From the NCBI GenBank assembly GCA_018817845.1, contig JAHITH010000084.1:1-12001 (forward strand): a DNA stretch of 12,001 nucleotides, in the 5' to 3' direction. Origin of the DNA: Patescibacteria group bacterium. Lineage in GTDB: Bacteria; Patescibacteriota; Microgenomatia; UBA1400; MFAQ01. The position numbers and the translations under genes are program-made. Below, in pieces: positions 1 through 7,137 of this stretch; within the stretch, counting starts at the first letter, position 1; every line of letters begins with the position of its first letter. The notes beneath the pieces are model-generated. The model did not search any database and had not been told where the DNA came from. It saw nothing but the letters and a program-made list of their open reading frames with translations.

Positions 1-291
1 AAGATTCAAGAAAAAGTTTTCGACCTCATCGGTTTCACCAACAAACAAAAACAAGAGTTCGAACACATGCTCACCGCCTTCAAATACGGCGTCCCGCCTC
101 ACGGTGGCATCGCCCCAGGTCTCGACAGATTTTTAATGGCCATCCTCGGAGAACCAAGTGTCCGCGAAGTCATGGCCTTCCCCACCAGCTCATCTGGCCA
201 AACAGCAGTTCTAAACGCCCCCTCCAAACCCTCCAAAGCCCAACTCAAAGAACTACATCTTCTTCGGAACCTCAATTCCCAAAACACCTAA
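1..291 (+). CDS. aspS: Aspartyl-tRNA synthetase, C-terminal part (5' end outside window)
   Basis: This is the last 96 codons of a bacterial-type AspRS, open from the first base of the window and ending in TAA. AspRS is a class II synthetase that activates aspartate and loads it on tRNA(Asp), or also on tRNA(Asn) in non-discriminating forms. Visible signs are the stretch KYGVPPHGGIAPGLDR, which contains class II motif 3 with its ATP-binding Arg in GLDR, followed by REVMAFPTS and the NAPSKPSKAQLKELHL tail typical of bacterial AspRS C-termini. The anticodon-binding domain and motifs 1 and 2 lie outside, so discriminating and non-discriminating types cannot be separated. The nearby gatCAB genes make a non-discriminating enzyme possible. 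The last 13 codons overlap the end of convergent argS. Confidence 0.95.
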   Translation, partial: KIQEKVFDLIGFTNKQKQEFEHMLTAFKYGVPPHGGIAPGLDRFLMAILGEPSVREVMAFPTSSSGQTAVLNAPSKPSKAQLKELHLLRNLNSQNT

Positions 292-2040
292 ACCGTTTTC
301 TATCGTTTGCGAAACCGCATCTACCAATCTCAACCTAGCCCATATCAAACCATCATCAGAACCAATAATCTGAGTCTTGTTGTAAAACGTACTAAAATGT
401 TTAGCCAAAGAATATATCAATACCGCCAATCTAGATGGATCATTGTGTTCCATCGCCTCCTTTAACACTCTAGAATACTTCATCAACATCTTAACCAAAT
501 CCCTTTCGGTTTCATCACCATAAACCCCTTTCACCCTCTTACCTTCCAAAACACCCCTTTCGTACCCAGCCTTCTTTAGCAAACTTTTAGCCCTCACCAC
601 CGCATATTGAACATAAGGAGCAGAATACCCCTGCATATTCAAAGCTTCATCCCAGTCAAACACCATCGACCGTCTGGCATCCTGCCCCAAATCATTCCAC
701 TTCAAAGCCCCCGCCACAATTTGCCTAACAGCCTCATCATCTAATCTCACGCCCTTTTCTTTCAACGTCTTCTCAACTCGATTTACCCCTTCCTCAATTA
801 CATCTTTTAATAAAACCGTCCTTCCTTTTCTAGTAGACATCTTACCTTCCTTTAGTCTAACCATCCCAAAATATATATGCTCACTCTTACTACCAATCTC
901 AACACCCAATCGTTTCAAAATCTCAAACAACTGCCTAAAATACAGTTTCTGATCTTCTCCAACCACATAAATAGCTTTGTCAGCCTTCATTTCCTCAGCT
1001 CTATACATTGCACAAGCCAAATCTCTAGTCATGTATACACTCGCCCCATCAGATTTCCTAACAATCGACACACCCAATCCCACATCGTCCATATCCACCA
1101 CCAAAGCCCCTTCACTAATCGTTCCACAATCACTCTTTTCTACCAACTCCATCGTTTCTTCCAATTTATCTTTATAAAAACTCTCTCCCAAAGCAACATC
1201 AAACTTCACACCCAAAAATTGGTATATTTTTTCAAATTCTTTCATAGATAAATCAACACACATCTTCCATAACTCCCTCACCTGCTTGTCTCCCTTTTCC
1301 AACTTAGAAAAAGCTTCTCTACCTTCTCTCTCTAATTCAGTTTCTACTACAACCTCACCGTCCTTCTCAACCTCGGCCTGTTTATCTACCTCATCATGAA
1401 ACTTTACATACAGCTCTTGCAAGTAACCAATCGGATCATCAGCCTTTTTAAGTTTCTGCATACTACCCCATTTCTCAATGGCCACCATTAATTTTCCATA
1501 CTGAGTCCCCCAATCACCAATATGATTATCCCGAACCACCTCATAACCACCCACTTCATACAAATTAGCAATCGCCGCCCCTATCACTGTCGACCTTAAG
1601 TGTCCATAATTCATTCTCTTGGCAATGTTCGGCGAAGACATATCAACCACCACCTTCCCTTTTCCACCCTCTCTTTCTTTACCATAATCTCCACCCTGTT
1701 CAATTATTCTACCTACAACCTCCCGTCCCACCAAATCCACATTAATCTCAATATTCACAAAAGGACCAACGCTAACCACCCTACTCACCCAAGAAAAATC
1801 ATCCCCCTCAATCTTTTTACCAATAACCTCCACCAAATCTTTAGCCAGATCCACCGGAGATAAACCAAATCTTTTCGCCAAACCAACCACGTTTACACCA
1901 AAATCCACCCCCTCAATGTGATCTGGAGAATCACCCAATACCACCACCTCCTCAGTCCCCACCAAAACCCCAACCGAACTCTGAACCATTTGTTCAATGT
2001 CCTCTAAAACACCACTGATCTTACTTTTATTATTAGCCAT
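253..2040 (-). CDS. argS: Arginyl-tRNA synthetase
   Basis: Full-length ArgRS (595 residues, normal for the family), a cytoplasmic class I enzyme that charges tRNA(Arg). Residues 1 to about 110 form the N-terminal tRNA D-loop recognition (Add-1) domain. The Rossmann core begins with SSPNIAKRMNYGHLRST; the HIGH motif here reads NYGH (144-147), with Asn at the usual first His. WGTQYGKLM (177-185) and the KMSTRKG loop (400-406) are typical of ArgRS. The anticodon-binding DALR domain fills about residues 470-595 and ends in the family-like LGIEVPKKM. The ATG at 2040 is preferred: no SD lies before it, but a -10-like TAGAAT lies 10 bases upstream, which would give an almost leaderless mRNA. The stop is TAG. 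The 3' end overlaps aspS by 39 bp on the opposite strand. The protein is Val- and Gly-rich, in line with the G-rich coding strand. Confidence 0.97.
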   Translation of the reverse strand: MANNKSKISGVLEDIEQMVQSSVGVLVGTEEVVVLGDSPDHIEGVDFGVNVVGLAKRFGLSPVDLAKDLVEVIGKKIEGDDFSWVSRVVSVGPFVNIEINVDLVGREVVGRIIEQGGDYGKEREGGKGKVVVDMSSPNIAKRMNYGHLRSTVIGAAIANLYEVGGYEVVRDNHIGDWGTQYGKLMVAIEKWGSMQKLKKADDPIGYLQELYVKFHDEVDKQAEVEKDGEVVVETELEREGREAFSKLEKGDKQVRELWKMCVDLSMKEFEKIYQFLGVKFDVALGESFYKDKLEETMELVEKSDCGTISEGALVVDMDDVGLGVSIVRKSDGASVYMTRDLACAMYRAEEMKADKAIYVVGEDQKLYFRQLFEILKRLGVEIGSKSEHIYFGMVRLKEGKMSTRKGRTVLLKDVIEEGVNRVEKTLKEKGVRLDDEAVRQIVAGALKWNDLGQDARRSMVFDWDEALNMQGYSAPYVQYAVVRAKSLLKKAGYERGVLEGKRVKGVYGDETERDLVKMLMKYSRVLKEAMEHNDPSRLAVLIYSLAKHFSTFYNKTQIIGSDDGLIWARLRLVDAVSQTIENGLGVLGIEVPKKM

Positions 2041-2050
2041 CTTATTCTCT

Positions 2051-2056
2051 ATTCTA
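2051..2056 (-). promoter_or_regulatory. Possible argS -10 element (TAGAAT)
   Basis: On the - strand TAGAAT occupies 2056 to 2051, which would place transcription start around 2044, about 4 bases before the argS ATG. A -35 box at 17-bp spacing would be TTAGTT, a poor match, and no extended TG is present. The call rests on the resemblance to the leaderless-type arrangement at tyrS and gatCA. Readthrough from the gene at 2120-2368 is an alternative. Confidence 0.3.
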
Positions 2057-2119
2057 CCCTACTTCCCAACCACAACTAATATAAGCCACATAAGCAAAGA
2101 ACTAGAACTAAAATGGCTT

Positions 2120-2368
2120 CTAAATCATTGATCTATTTCTCCAGTCATCAAGGTCACCCTCTCCAATTAAATGACCTGCATCTATCAAGTCTCGAATCGC
2201 TTTCGGCAACCTGCTTTGTCTTCTCTCCGCCTCCTCAAGTACTTCAAGCAATTCATCGGCTTCTGTTTCTAGCATGGGTACCCTTTTCCCATCGGCAGTA
2301 ATATATACCAACGTCTCATCCTCAACAATCAATGATCTTGTCTCAGCTTCTATCTTTCCATATTTCAT
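2120..2368 (-). CDS. Small charged protein of unknown function (82 aa)
   Basis: I do not recognise a family. The product is an acidic, soluble 82-residue protein with no signal peptide or membrane segment. Residues about 1-35 look beta-strand-rich (ETRSLIVEDETLVYITADGKRVPML). The middle is a strongly helical acidic stretch (ETEADELLEVLEEAERRQ), followed by a short basic helix and an acidic end. The start is set by a perfect AGGAGG lying 8 bases before the ATG at 2368. An in-frame GTG at 2377 would add three residues but lies in the SD itself, so it is rejected. The gene sits between the operon's terminator and argS, 79 bp ahead of argS on the same strand. It is the only gene here with a canonical SD. 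An antitoxin or regulator role is conceivable by size and charge only, with nothing to confirm it. Confidence 0.7.
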   Translation of the reverse strand: MKYGKIEAETRSLIVEDETLVYITADGKRVPMLETEADELLEVLEEAERRQSRLPKAIRDLIDAGHLIGEGDLDDWRNRSMI

Positions 2369-2376
2369 AAACTCCA

Positions 2377-2382
2377 CCTCCT
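2377..2382 (-). promoter_or_regulatory. Canonical Shine-Dalgarno AGGAGG of the 82-aa gene
   Basis: The - strand reads AGGAGG at 2382-2377, followed by an 8-base spacer and the ATG at 2368. This is the textbook optimum and decides the start codon. The other complete genes of the window show no such site. Confidence 0.8.
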
Positions 2383-2393
2383 TTCCAGATCAC

Positions 2394-2417
2394 AAAAAAA
2401 CCTCCCATTTGGGAGGT
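2394..2417 (-). terminator. Intrinsic terminator downstream of the decarboxylase gene
   Basis: On the - strand ACCTCCC (2417-2411), the loop AAAT, then GGGAGGT (2406-2400) form a perfect 7-bp GC-rich stem, followed directly by six T (2399-2394). This is a classical rho-independent terminator. It lies 115 bases past the decarboxylase stop codon and just before the SD of the 82-aa gene, so it ends the five-gene operon or controls readthrough into the small gene. The + strand lacks a T-run after the stem, so it should work in one direction only. Confidence 0.85.
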
Positions 2418-2532
2418 GCTTGCGATTATTTATTTTGTTTTAAATCAACAAACTTCCCTCCCTTTTAATACCATAAAAAAGAAGAAAATTGATAAAAACA
2501 ATAACTCAATCATTACTACCATAATACCATAT

Positions 2533-4026
2533 TTATTTAACAAATCTAGACGATATTCCTTTTTCCAAACCAGCAACCGCCTGATCAATAATACCATTGG
2601 TGGTTCGCGGATTCATAATGCAAGACCTATAAACCCAGATCGCATTCCCTCCATCTAAAGGTAATTTTGTACCAGAAAAAAAATATCCTCCAACCCTCTC
2701 AATTCCTTTATCCAAGTCAATTCTAGTAGACTCAATCAATTCTTCCATTCTCTTATGATCACCACTATCAACTTCCAACCGTCTTAAGGCTTCGTCTGAA
2801 TAAGTAAAACACAACAAATTCAACTCAGGGTAATGGAGCGGTACCAACAAGCTCGATTCTTCCACTCTCTTATGTAAATACTCTATTCTGTCAAGTGTTA
2901 AATCATACATTACTTCCAAACCTTTTCGTCCCAACGTTCGAAGAACAGCCAAGGTAGACAAAATCGGGTCAGGCCCCATAGACCCCTCTATTCTCTTTTG
3001 TCCCAAGTTACCCTTACCTAAATACTCAGCTCTATCTGCATATCCAAAAAAAATATCCTTTTTATCTCGCCACAAAACCGCACCATTAGCATACGGGGTC
3101 CCCAAGGCCTTATGTGGATCCAGGGTCACGGCATATGCTCTTTCCATCCCTTCAAACAATTGCCCATTTCTAGATAATCTGTAGGGTGCTCCATATGCCC
3201 CATCAACAATAAACAAACCACCTTCTCTTTCTGTCATGTCAGCCATTTCAACCAAGGGGTCAATTAAACCAGTTTCTGTTTCCCCAGCAATTCCCACCAC
3301 CACAAACGGACTACCCTCCCCTTTTACCTTCTCTATTTCTTCCTGCAAACTATCCATGGATATCTTCAGGTTTTCAGAACCAACCGCCCTTTTTTCCACT
3401 TGCCCATGTGGACCACCAATAATGTCACACATCTTAGATACAGAGTAGTGTGCAAAGGGCGAGGTGATAACCACCATCTTGCCACCCTCCCTTGATATTC
3501 TCTCATCACAATTTCTCCTAGCAGACATCAAGGCCGTCTGCATCGCCATACTTCCACCAGAAGTAAAAGTCCCATCTGCTTTTTCAGGATCAAACCCAAT
3601 TATCTCAGCCAAGCCCCTAATTGCTTCTGGCTCTAGTTCAGTAGAAAACCTAGACACCTCTCTTGCCACTGTATTATCTCCCACTCTTACTCCCAACATA
3701 TGCCCCAACATTCCAGGAATTGACGCCTGCGTCAACATATGCCCCAAATATGTTTCGTCAAAAAGCCTGGCTTTACCCATATCTCTTGCCACACTCGCCA
3801 TTCCCTCTAACAACTTCAATTCACTTTCACTCAGTCTATCCAAATCTCCTATAAACAACTCTGCCATTTTCTCCATAAAAATAGTTGTTTCAAGCCCAGG
3901 TCTTTTTAAATCAGGATACGCAGACAAAACCAAATCTATCTCTCCAATTAAATGATCACCTGTTTCAGCCAACTCCACAACCAATCTCTCCCTGTCCCTC
4001 CTAAATCTTTCTTTACTCAGTCCCAT
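2533..4026 (-). CDS. PLP-dependent group II amino acid decarboxylase
   Basis: A 497-residue fold-type I PLP enzyme of the glutamate/tyrosine/aromatic amino acid decarboxylase group; it would convert an L-amino acid to the amine plus CO2. Visible family marks are TSGGSMAMQTAL (155-166, PLP phosphate loop), FAHYSVSK with His193 stacking on PLP, GETETGLIDP (248-257), VDGAYG with Asp275 for the pyridine nitrogen, and DPHKALGTPY with Schiff-base Lys306. The C-terminal RSCIMNPRTTN block is also typical. The substrate cannot be read from these motifs: Tyr, Asp, Glu and Trp enzymes share them. The gene is last in the operon, 19 bp after the M20 gene, with no recognisable SD before its ATG, so it probably depends on cotranscription. 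A transcription terminator follows 115 bases downstream. By context it may act on the amino acid released by the M20 enzyme. Confidence 0.88.
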   Translation of the reverse strand: MGLSKERFRRDRERLVVELAETGDHLIGEIDLVLSAYPDLKRPGLETTIFMEKMAELFIGDLDRLSESELKLLEGMASVARDMGKARLFDETYLGHMLTQASIPGMLGHMLGVRVGDNTVAREVSRFSTELEPEAIRGLAEIIGFDPEKADGTFTSGGSMAMQTALMSARRNCDERISREGGKMVVITSPFAHYSVSKMCDIIGGPHGQVEKRAVGSENLKISMDSLQEEIEKVKGEGSPFVVVGIAGETETGLIDPLVEMADMTEREGGLFIVDGAYGAPYRLSRNGQLFEGMERAYAVTLDPHKALGTPYANGAVLWRDKKDIFFGYADRAEYLGKGNLGQKRIEGSMGPDPILSTLAVLRTLGRKGLEVMYDLTLDRIEYLHKRVEESSLLVPLHYPELNLLCFTYSDEALRRLEVDSGDHKRMEELIESTRIDLDKGIERVGGYFFSGTKLPLDGGNAIWVYRSCIMNPRTTNGIIDQAVAGLEKGISSRFVK

Positions 4027-4045
4027 ATTACTTAATTAAGTTACA

Positions 4046-5125
4046 TTAATTATCGGTCTTTGTCAAGGAGATCAAGAATTCCTTTAACACCTCTTTATAT
4101 TCACCCATGGCTTTCACATCCAACCATTCATTTTCTGTATGTACCAGACCACCTTCCGGTTTAGACAAAATCACAGGAATCTCTTTACTAGTAAAAAACC
4201 TTCCATCAGATGCGCCATGCTCCCTAGCTAACAACCTTTCGGTCCTGTATCTAGTAATCAACTTACTCCAAAGTTTAATATGTTTATCATCACCATCAAC
4301 AAAAAATGGGTCTGCTGTAACGATCTCTTCCAGCTCAGAAAACTTAACTACATCCCTTATTCTCTTCCATAAAGACTCCCTTTTTTCTTTTGGGATATGT
4401 CTAAAATCCAAATACCCTTCGGCCAAATCACACACTTGATTGGTTTGACTCCCACCGTGCAACTGACCAATATTCATCGTTGTTTCCCAAACCTCCTTTT
4501 CAGGGCTGGGAAACTCTTTCCTTAAAACCACCAAATCTTTCATTAATAAATCAATCGCATTTTTACCTTCCCATGGCTTCGATGAATGTGCTGACTCACC
4601 ATTAACAACTAACTTAACATGCAACACTCCCTTGGCTTCATTCACCATATGCCAATTATCTCCCCCATCAGGAATCACCACCACCCCTGGTTTAAATCCA
4701 ATCTCATTTACCAAGTAACCAACTCCATTCATTCCTCCAACTTCTTCATCAGAAGTAAGCATAATTCCTAAACTTGGCAACTCTCCTTTTTCTTCATACA
4801 ACTCTTTCAACACATCTATAAATACTGCCACGGCAAACTTCATGTCACTCACTCCTCGCCCCAAAAGTTTTCCACCTTCCTCCTTCATCACAAACATTCC
4901 ATCGGACCCAGGCACCACGTCAATGTGGGCGTTCAACAAAACCTTTGGCTTCAAAGTGTCCTCCGTCAACCAAACATAAGATATTTTTCCATTACTCTCA
5001 AATCGTTTTTTAATAAACGGATAAAAATCAAGGCGCTCTCCAATATACTCAAAACACTCTTCTATCTCATCATCATTTCCTCCAACTGTTTCAAAAGCCA
5101 CCAGGTGACTAAGTATCTCTCTCAT
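4046..5125 (-). CDS. M20-family metallopeptidase/deacylase (DapE/ArgE-like; candidate N-acyl-L-amino acid desuccinylase)
   Basis: A 359-residue zinc hydrolase of the M20 family, cytoplasmic (no signal peptide). All catalytic positions are visible: His67 and Asp69 in NAHIDVVP, bridging Asp94 in GRGVSDMK, Glu127 (base) and Glu128 (metal) in SDEEVGG, Asp153 in IPDGG, and His329 in GLVHTENE. The dimerisation lid lies at about 165-270 and includes NGESAHSS with His180. Family members cleave N-acetyl or N-succinyl groups from amino acids (ArgE, DapE) or act on dipeptides. Placed 5 bp after an N-acylamino acid racemase gene, it is best explained as the enzyme freeing the L-amino acid from its N-acyl form, as in the described succinyltransferase/NSAR/desuccinylase pathway. 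The acyl group is not proven. No lysine-biosynthesis or arginine-biosynthesis gene lies beside it. Confidence 0.88.
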   Translation of the reverse strand: MREILSHLVAFETVGGNDDEIEECFEYIGERLDFYPFIKKRFESNGKISYVWLTEDTLKPKVLLNAHIDVVPGSDGMFVMKEEGGKLLGRGVSDMKFAVAVFIDVLKELYEEKGELPSLGIMLTSDEEVGGMNGVGYLVNEIGFKPGVVVIPDGGDNWHMVNEAKGVLHVKLVVNGESAHSSKPWEGKNAIDLLMKDLVVLRKEFPSPEKEVWETTMNIGQLHGGSQTNQVCDLAEGYLDFRHIPKEKRESLWKRIRDVVKFSELEEIVTADPFFVDGDDKHIKLWSKLITRYRTERLLAREHGASDGRFFTSKEIPVILSKPEGGLVHTENEWLDVKAMGEYKEVLKEFLISLTKTDN

Positions 5126-5130
5126 ATTTT

Positions 5131-6237
5131 TTATTTTATCTCAAATTGTTTAACCATATATTTATTAATTCTAGACTTAACTACTTCATAACCCATTCCC
5201 ACACCACTTGGTACAGACACAAAACCATCATTAGAAATCTCAATGTCTTGTTTAGTAACATCTTCTCCAAAAAAAGTCTTAGACGGAGTAATATCAGCAG
5301 GTAAAGAAAATTCAGACAATGTTGCCACCGCCACATTGTATGCTTTTCCAATTCCAGTCTCTAGCATTCCCCCACACCACAACTTTATCCCGTTTTTCTT
5401 CGCTATTTTGTTAATTTTTTTCACCTCAGTCAAGCCACCTACTCTCCCTGGCTTCACATTAATTATTCTACAAGCACCAATCTCAATTGCTTTTCTTGCA
5501 TCTTCAGCACTCAATATGCTCTCATCCAAACAAATAGGGGTTTTTAGTTCTTTCTGCACCTTAGCATGATCAATAATGTCATCAAATGCCAACGGTTGCT
5601 CAATCATCAACAAATCAAACTCATCTAGTTTCCTCAATAAATCCATATCCTTCAATCTATAAGAAGAGTTGGCATCTACCATCAGAGATATTTTGGGGAA
5701 TTTTTTTCTAATCGCCCTCAGAGGTTTACAGTCCCACCCTGGTTTCACTTTTATCTTTATCCGCCGATACCCTTCACCCACCCTTTTTCCAACCACCTCA
5801 AGTAATTTATCAACGCTAGGCTGCACTCCAATACTTTCCCCAATAGGTACCTTACTCCTTGTCCCACCCAACAAATCCTTCAAACTTTTCTTTTTCAAAA
5901 GTGACTCAATCTCCCACAAGGCAGACTCCACTCCATGTTTAGCAATATTATTTCCTCTAACAAAACTACAATCATTCACGTACTCCTCTATGGTTAACTC
6001 CCTATTTAACAGCTTGGGGACCAAGAAATCCTTAATTATATGGATACATGTCTCAGTAGTCTCGGTTAAATAAACTGGGGCAGATAACGCTGCCGCCTCC
6101 CCATAACCAACCACACCATCATTGGTCTCAAGTCTCACGATTACCGCATCTCTTTCACTAATGTCACCAAAACCCGTAGTAAAAGTAAACTTCATCGGTA
6201 AAGTTATATGTAAAATCTCAACCTTCTTTATCTTCAT
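5131..6237 (-). CDS. Enolase-superfamily N-acylamino acid racemase (NSAR/OSBS family)
   Basis: A 368-residue muconate-lactonizing-subgroup enzyme with capping domain (about 1-125) and TIM barrel (about 126-330). Its motifs match the NSAR/o-succinylbenzoate synthase family: the KxK base Lys161/Lys163 in RRIKIKVKPGWD, metal ligands Asp188 (VDAN), Glu213 (IEQPL) and Asp238 (CLDES), the opposite base Lys262 (NVKPGRVGG), and WCGGMLETGIGKAYN (287-301). These positions are each one below those I recall for the Amycolatopsis racemase, so the active site is complete. It should epimerise an N-acyl (probably N-succinyl) amino acid in either direction. OSBS activity for menaquinone is the alternative, but no men gene is visible here. 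The gene starts 3 bp after the GNAT gene stops and is followed at 5 bp by M20. Both partners fit N-acylamino acid racemisation. Dipeptide epimerase is less likely given the GGMLETG block. Confidence 0.88.
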   Translation of the reverse strand: MKIKKVEILHITLPMKFTFTTGFGDISERDAVIVRLETNDGVVGYGEAAALSAPVYLTETTETCIHIIKDFLVPKLLNRELTIEEYVNDCSFVRGNNIAKHGVESALWEIESLLKKKSLKDLLGGTRSKVPIGESIGVQPSVDKLLEVVGKRVGEGYRRIKIKVKPGWDCKPLRAIRKKFPKISLMVDANSSYRLKDMDLLRKLDEFDLLMIEQPLAFDDIIDHAKVQKELKTPICLDESILSAEDARKAIEIGACRIINVKPGRVGGLTEVKKINKIAKKNGIKLWCGGMLETGIGKAYNVAVATLSEFSLPADITPSKTFFGEDVTKQDIEISNDGFVSVPSGVGMGYEVVKSRINKYMVKQFEIK

Positions 6238-6240
6238 GTG

Positions 6241-7137
6241 TTAAATCTTTCTGCTAAATACATAATAATTTCGCCTATCTCCATTTATCATACCGCTTGC
6301 AAAACCACTTACCAAATGAGTCCCTACTCCAAAATCCCTATCCGCCTGCCAATCCATAGTCACTAAAGCAACTTTTCTTAAACCCATCCTCCATTTGTCA
6401 ACATCAACAACATTCTCAGCAACCCCTGGTATTTGCACCAGGAACCTATCTCGTTCAACTTTTTTCAAATCAGTCACATCAATCACTGGCAAACCATCAA
6501 TATCCATAAGGGACAATGGTTCCAAATCTCCATCGCACACATGACTCCAAACCACTGGATTACCAATATCCCATCTTACGGTAAACCTGTCAGTCGGCGA
6601 CTCACCATACAAATCACTTGGCACCCTACCATACTTATTCACGGTATATAAATACGGCCACGCACCCAACTTTTCAATATACAATCTGGCATTTGCTCCC
6701 AATAACGGATCATACGTCCAATCAATTCTATCCACACCTTTTTCTCTCGCCAACATTCCCTGCAATAAACACATATCCCTACCTAAATCATTTACATAAC
6801 GATTCTCTCTATCCACTCCCACCATATGCAAAATCAATTTATTAAAAATAGTCCCCACCGTAAAAGACATTCCGTTCATCTCTCCATCTTTGTTATAGCT
6901 TGCAATCACCGCACCACCCGTATCTTCAGCTACAGCCAAAAAGTTACTTGGCACCGCCTCTCTAACTGGCATTTCCCACACTAAACTTTGTAGCTCCACC
7001 ATTTTCTCAAGTTCTTCAATTTCTTGCCAACCCAATCTCTTATACCAAGTTTCTCCTTTCTCTCTTTCTTTCAACCAATTTCCGTTACCTATTTCAATAA
7101 TTCCCGAACCAATTTCAGCCAATCTCTCTCGTTTCAT
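6241..7137 (-). CDS. GNAT-superfamily acyltransferase, COG3375-like (candidate amino acid N-succinyltransferase)
   Basis: A 298-residue protein resembling the COG3375 predicted acetyltransferases. Recognisable pieces are VWEMPVREAVPSNFLAVA (53-70), the hydrophobic strand LILHMVGVDREN (101-112), DWTYDPLLGANARLYIEKLGAW (139-160), where family members have TWTFDPL followed by the N-terminal part of a helix, and SPTDRFTVRW (180-189). About 105 further residues complete the C-terminus. It would move an acyl group from acyl-CoA to an amino group. In the described D- to L-amino acid pathway the first step is a GNAT succinyltransferase encoded beside an NSAR and an M20 gene, which is the arrangement here. 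Oddly, the acyl-CoA loop normally written (R/Q)xxGxG reads YVNDLG (114-119), with two of its residues changed. The ATG overlaps the aminotransferase stop as ATGA, implying translational coupling. Confidence 0.78.
   Translation of the reverse strand: MKRERLAEIGSGIIEIGNGNWLKEREKGETWYKRLGWQEIEELEKMVELQSLVWEMPVREAVPSNFLAVAEDTGGAVIASYNKDGEMNGMSFTVGTIFNKLILHMVGVDRENRYVNDLGRDMCLLQGMLAREKGVDRIDWTYDPLLGANARLYIEKLGAWPYLYTVNKYGRVPSDLYGESPTDRFTVRWDIGNPVVWSHVCDGDLEPLSLMDIDGLPVIDVTDLKKVERDRFLVQIPGVAENVVDVDKWRMGLRKVALVTMDWQADRDFGVGTHLVSGFASGMINGDRRNYYVFSRKI

Noticed and set aside
877..1251. Open frame on the + strand inside argS
   Set aside because: It is rich in His, Ser, Asn and Thr with no family pattern and lies opposite a clear, conserved argS; an antisense shadow made possible by few stop codons in the C-rich strand.
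2120..2368. Toxin-antitoxin antitoxin
   Set aside because: Size and charge alone suggested it; there is no partner gene and no DNA-binding motif I can name.
2369..2377. GTG start at 2377 for the small gene
   Set aside because: The GTG lies in the Shine-Dalgarno sequence itself; the ATG at 2368 has ideal spacing.
3464..3955. Open frame of 163 codons on the + strand opposite the decarboxylase gene
   Set aside because: Low-complexity Ser/Pro/Leu-rich translation, no motif, no start signal, fully opposite a gene with intact catalytic motifs.
4030..4041. Perfect 12-bp palindrome ACTTAATTAAGT before the decarboxylase gene
   Set aside because: AT-rich and alone in an AT-rich spacer of a tight operon; chance is likely and no operator family fits.
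5131..6237. Assignment as menC (o-succinylbenzoate synthase)
   Set aside because: The family is shared, but no other menaquinone gene is visible and the GNAT and M20 neighbours point to N-acylamino acid racemisation; not excluded without the whole genome.
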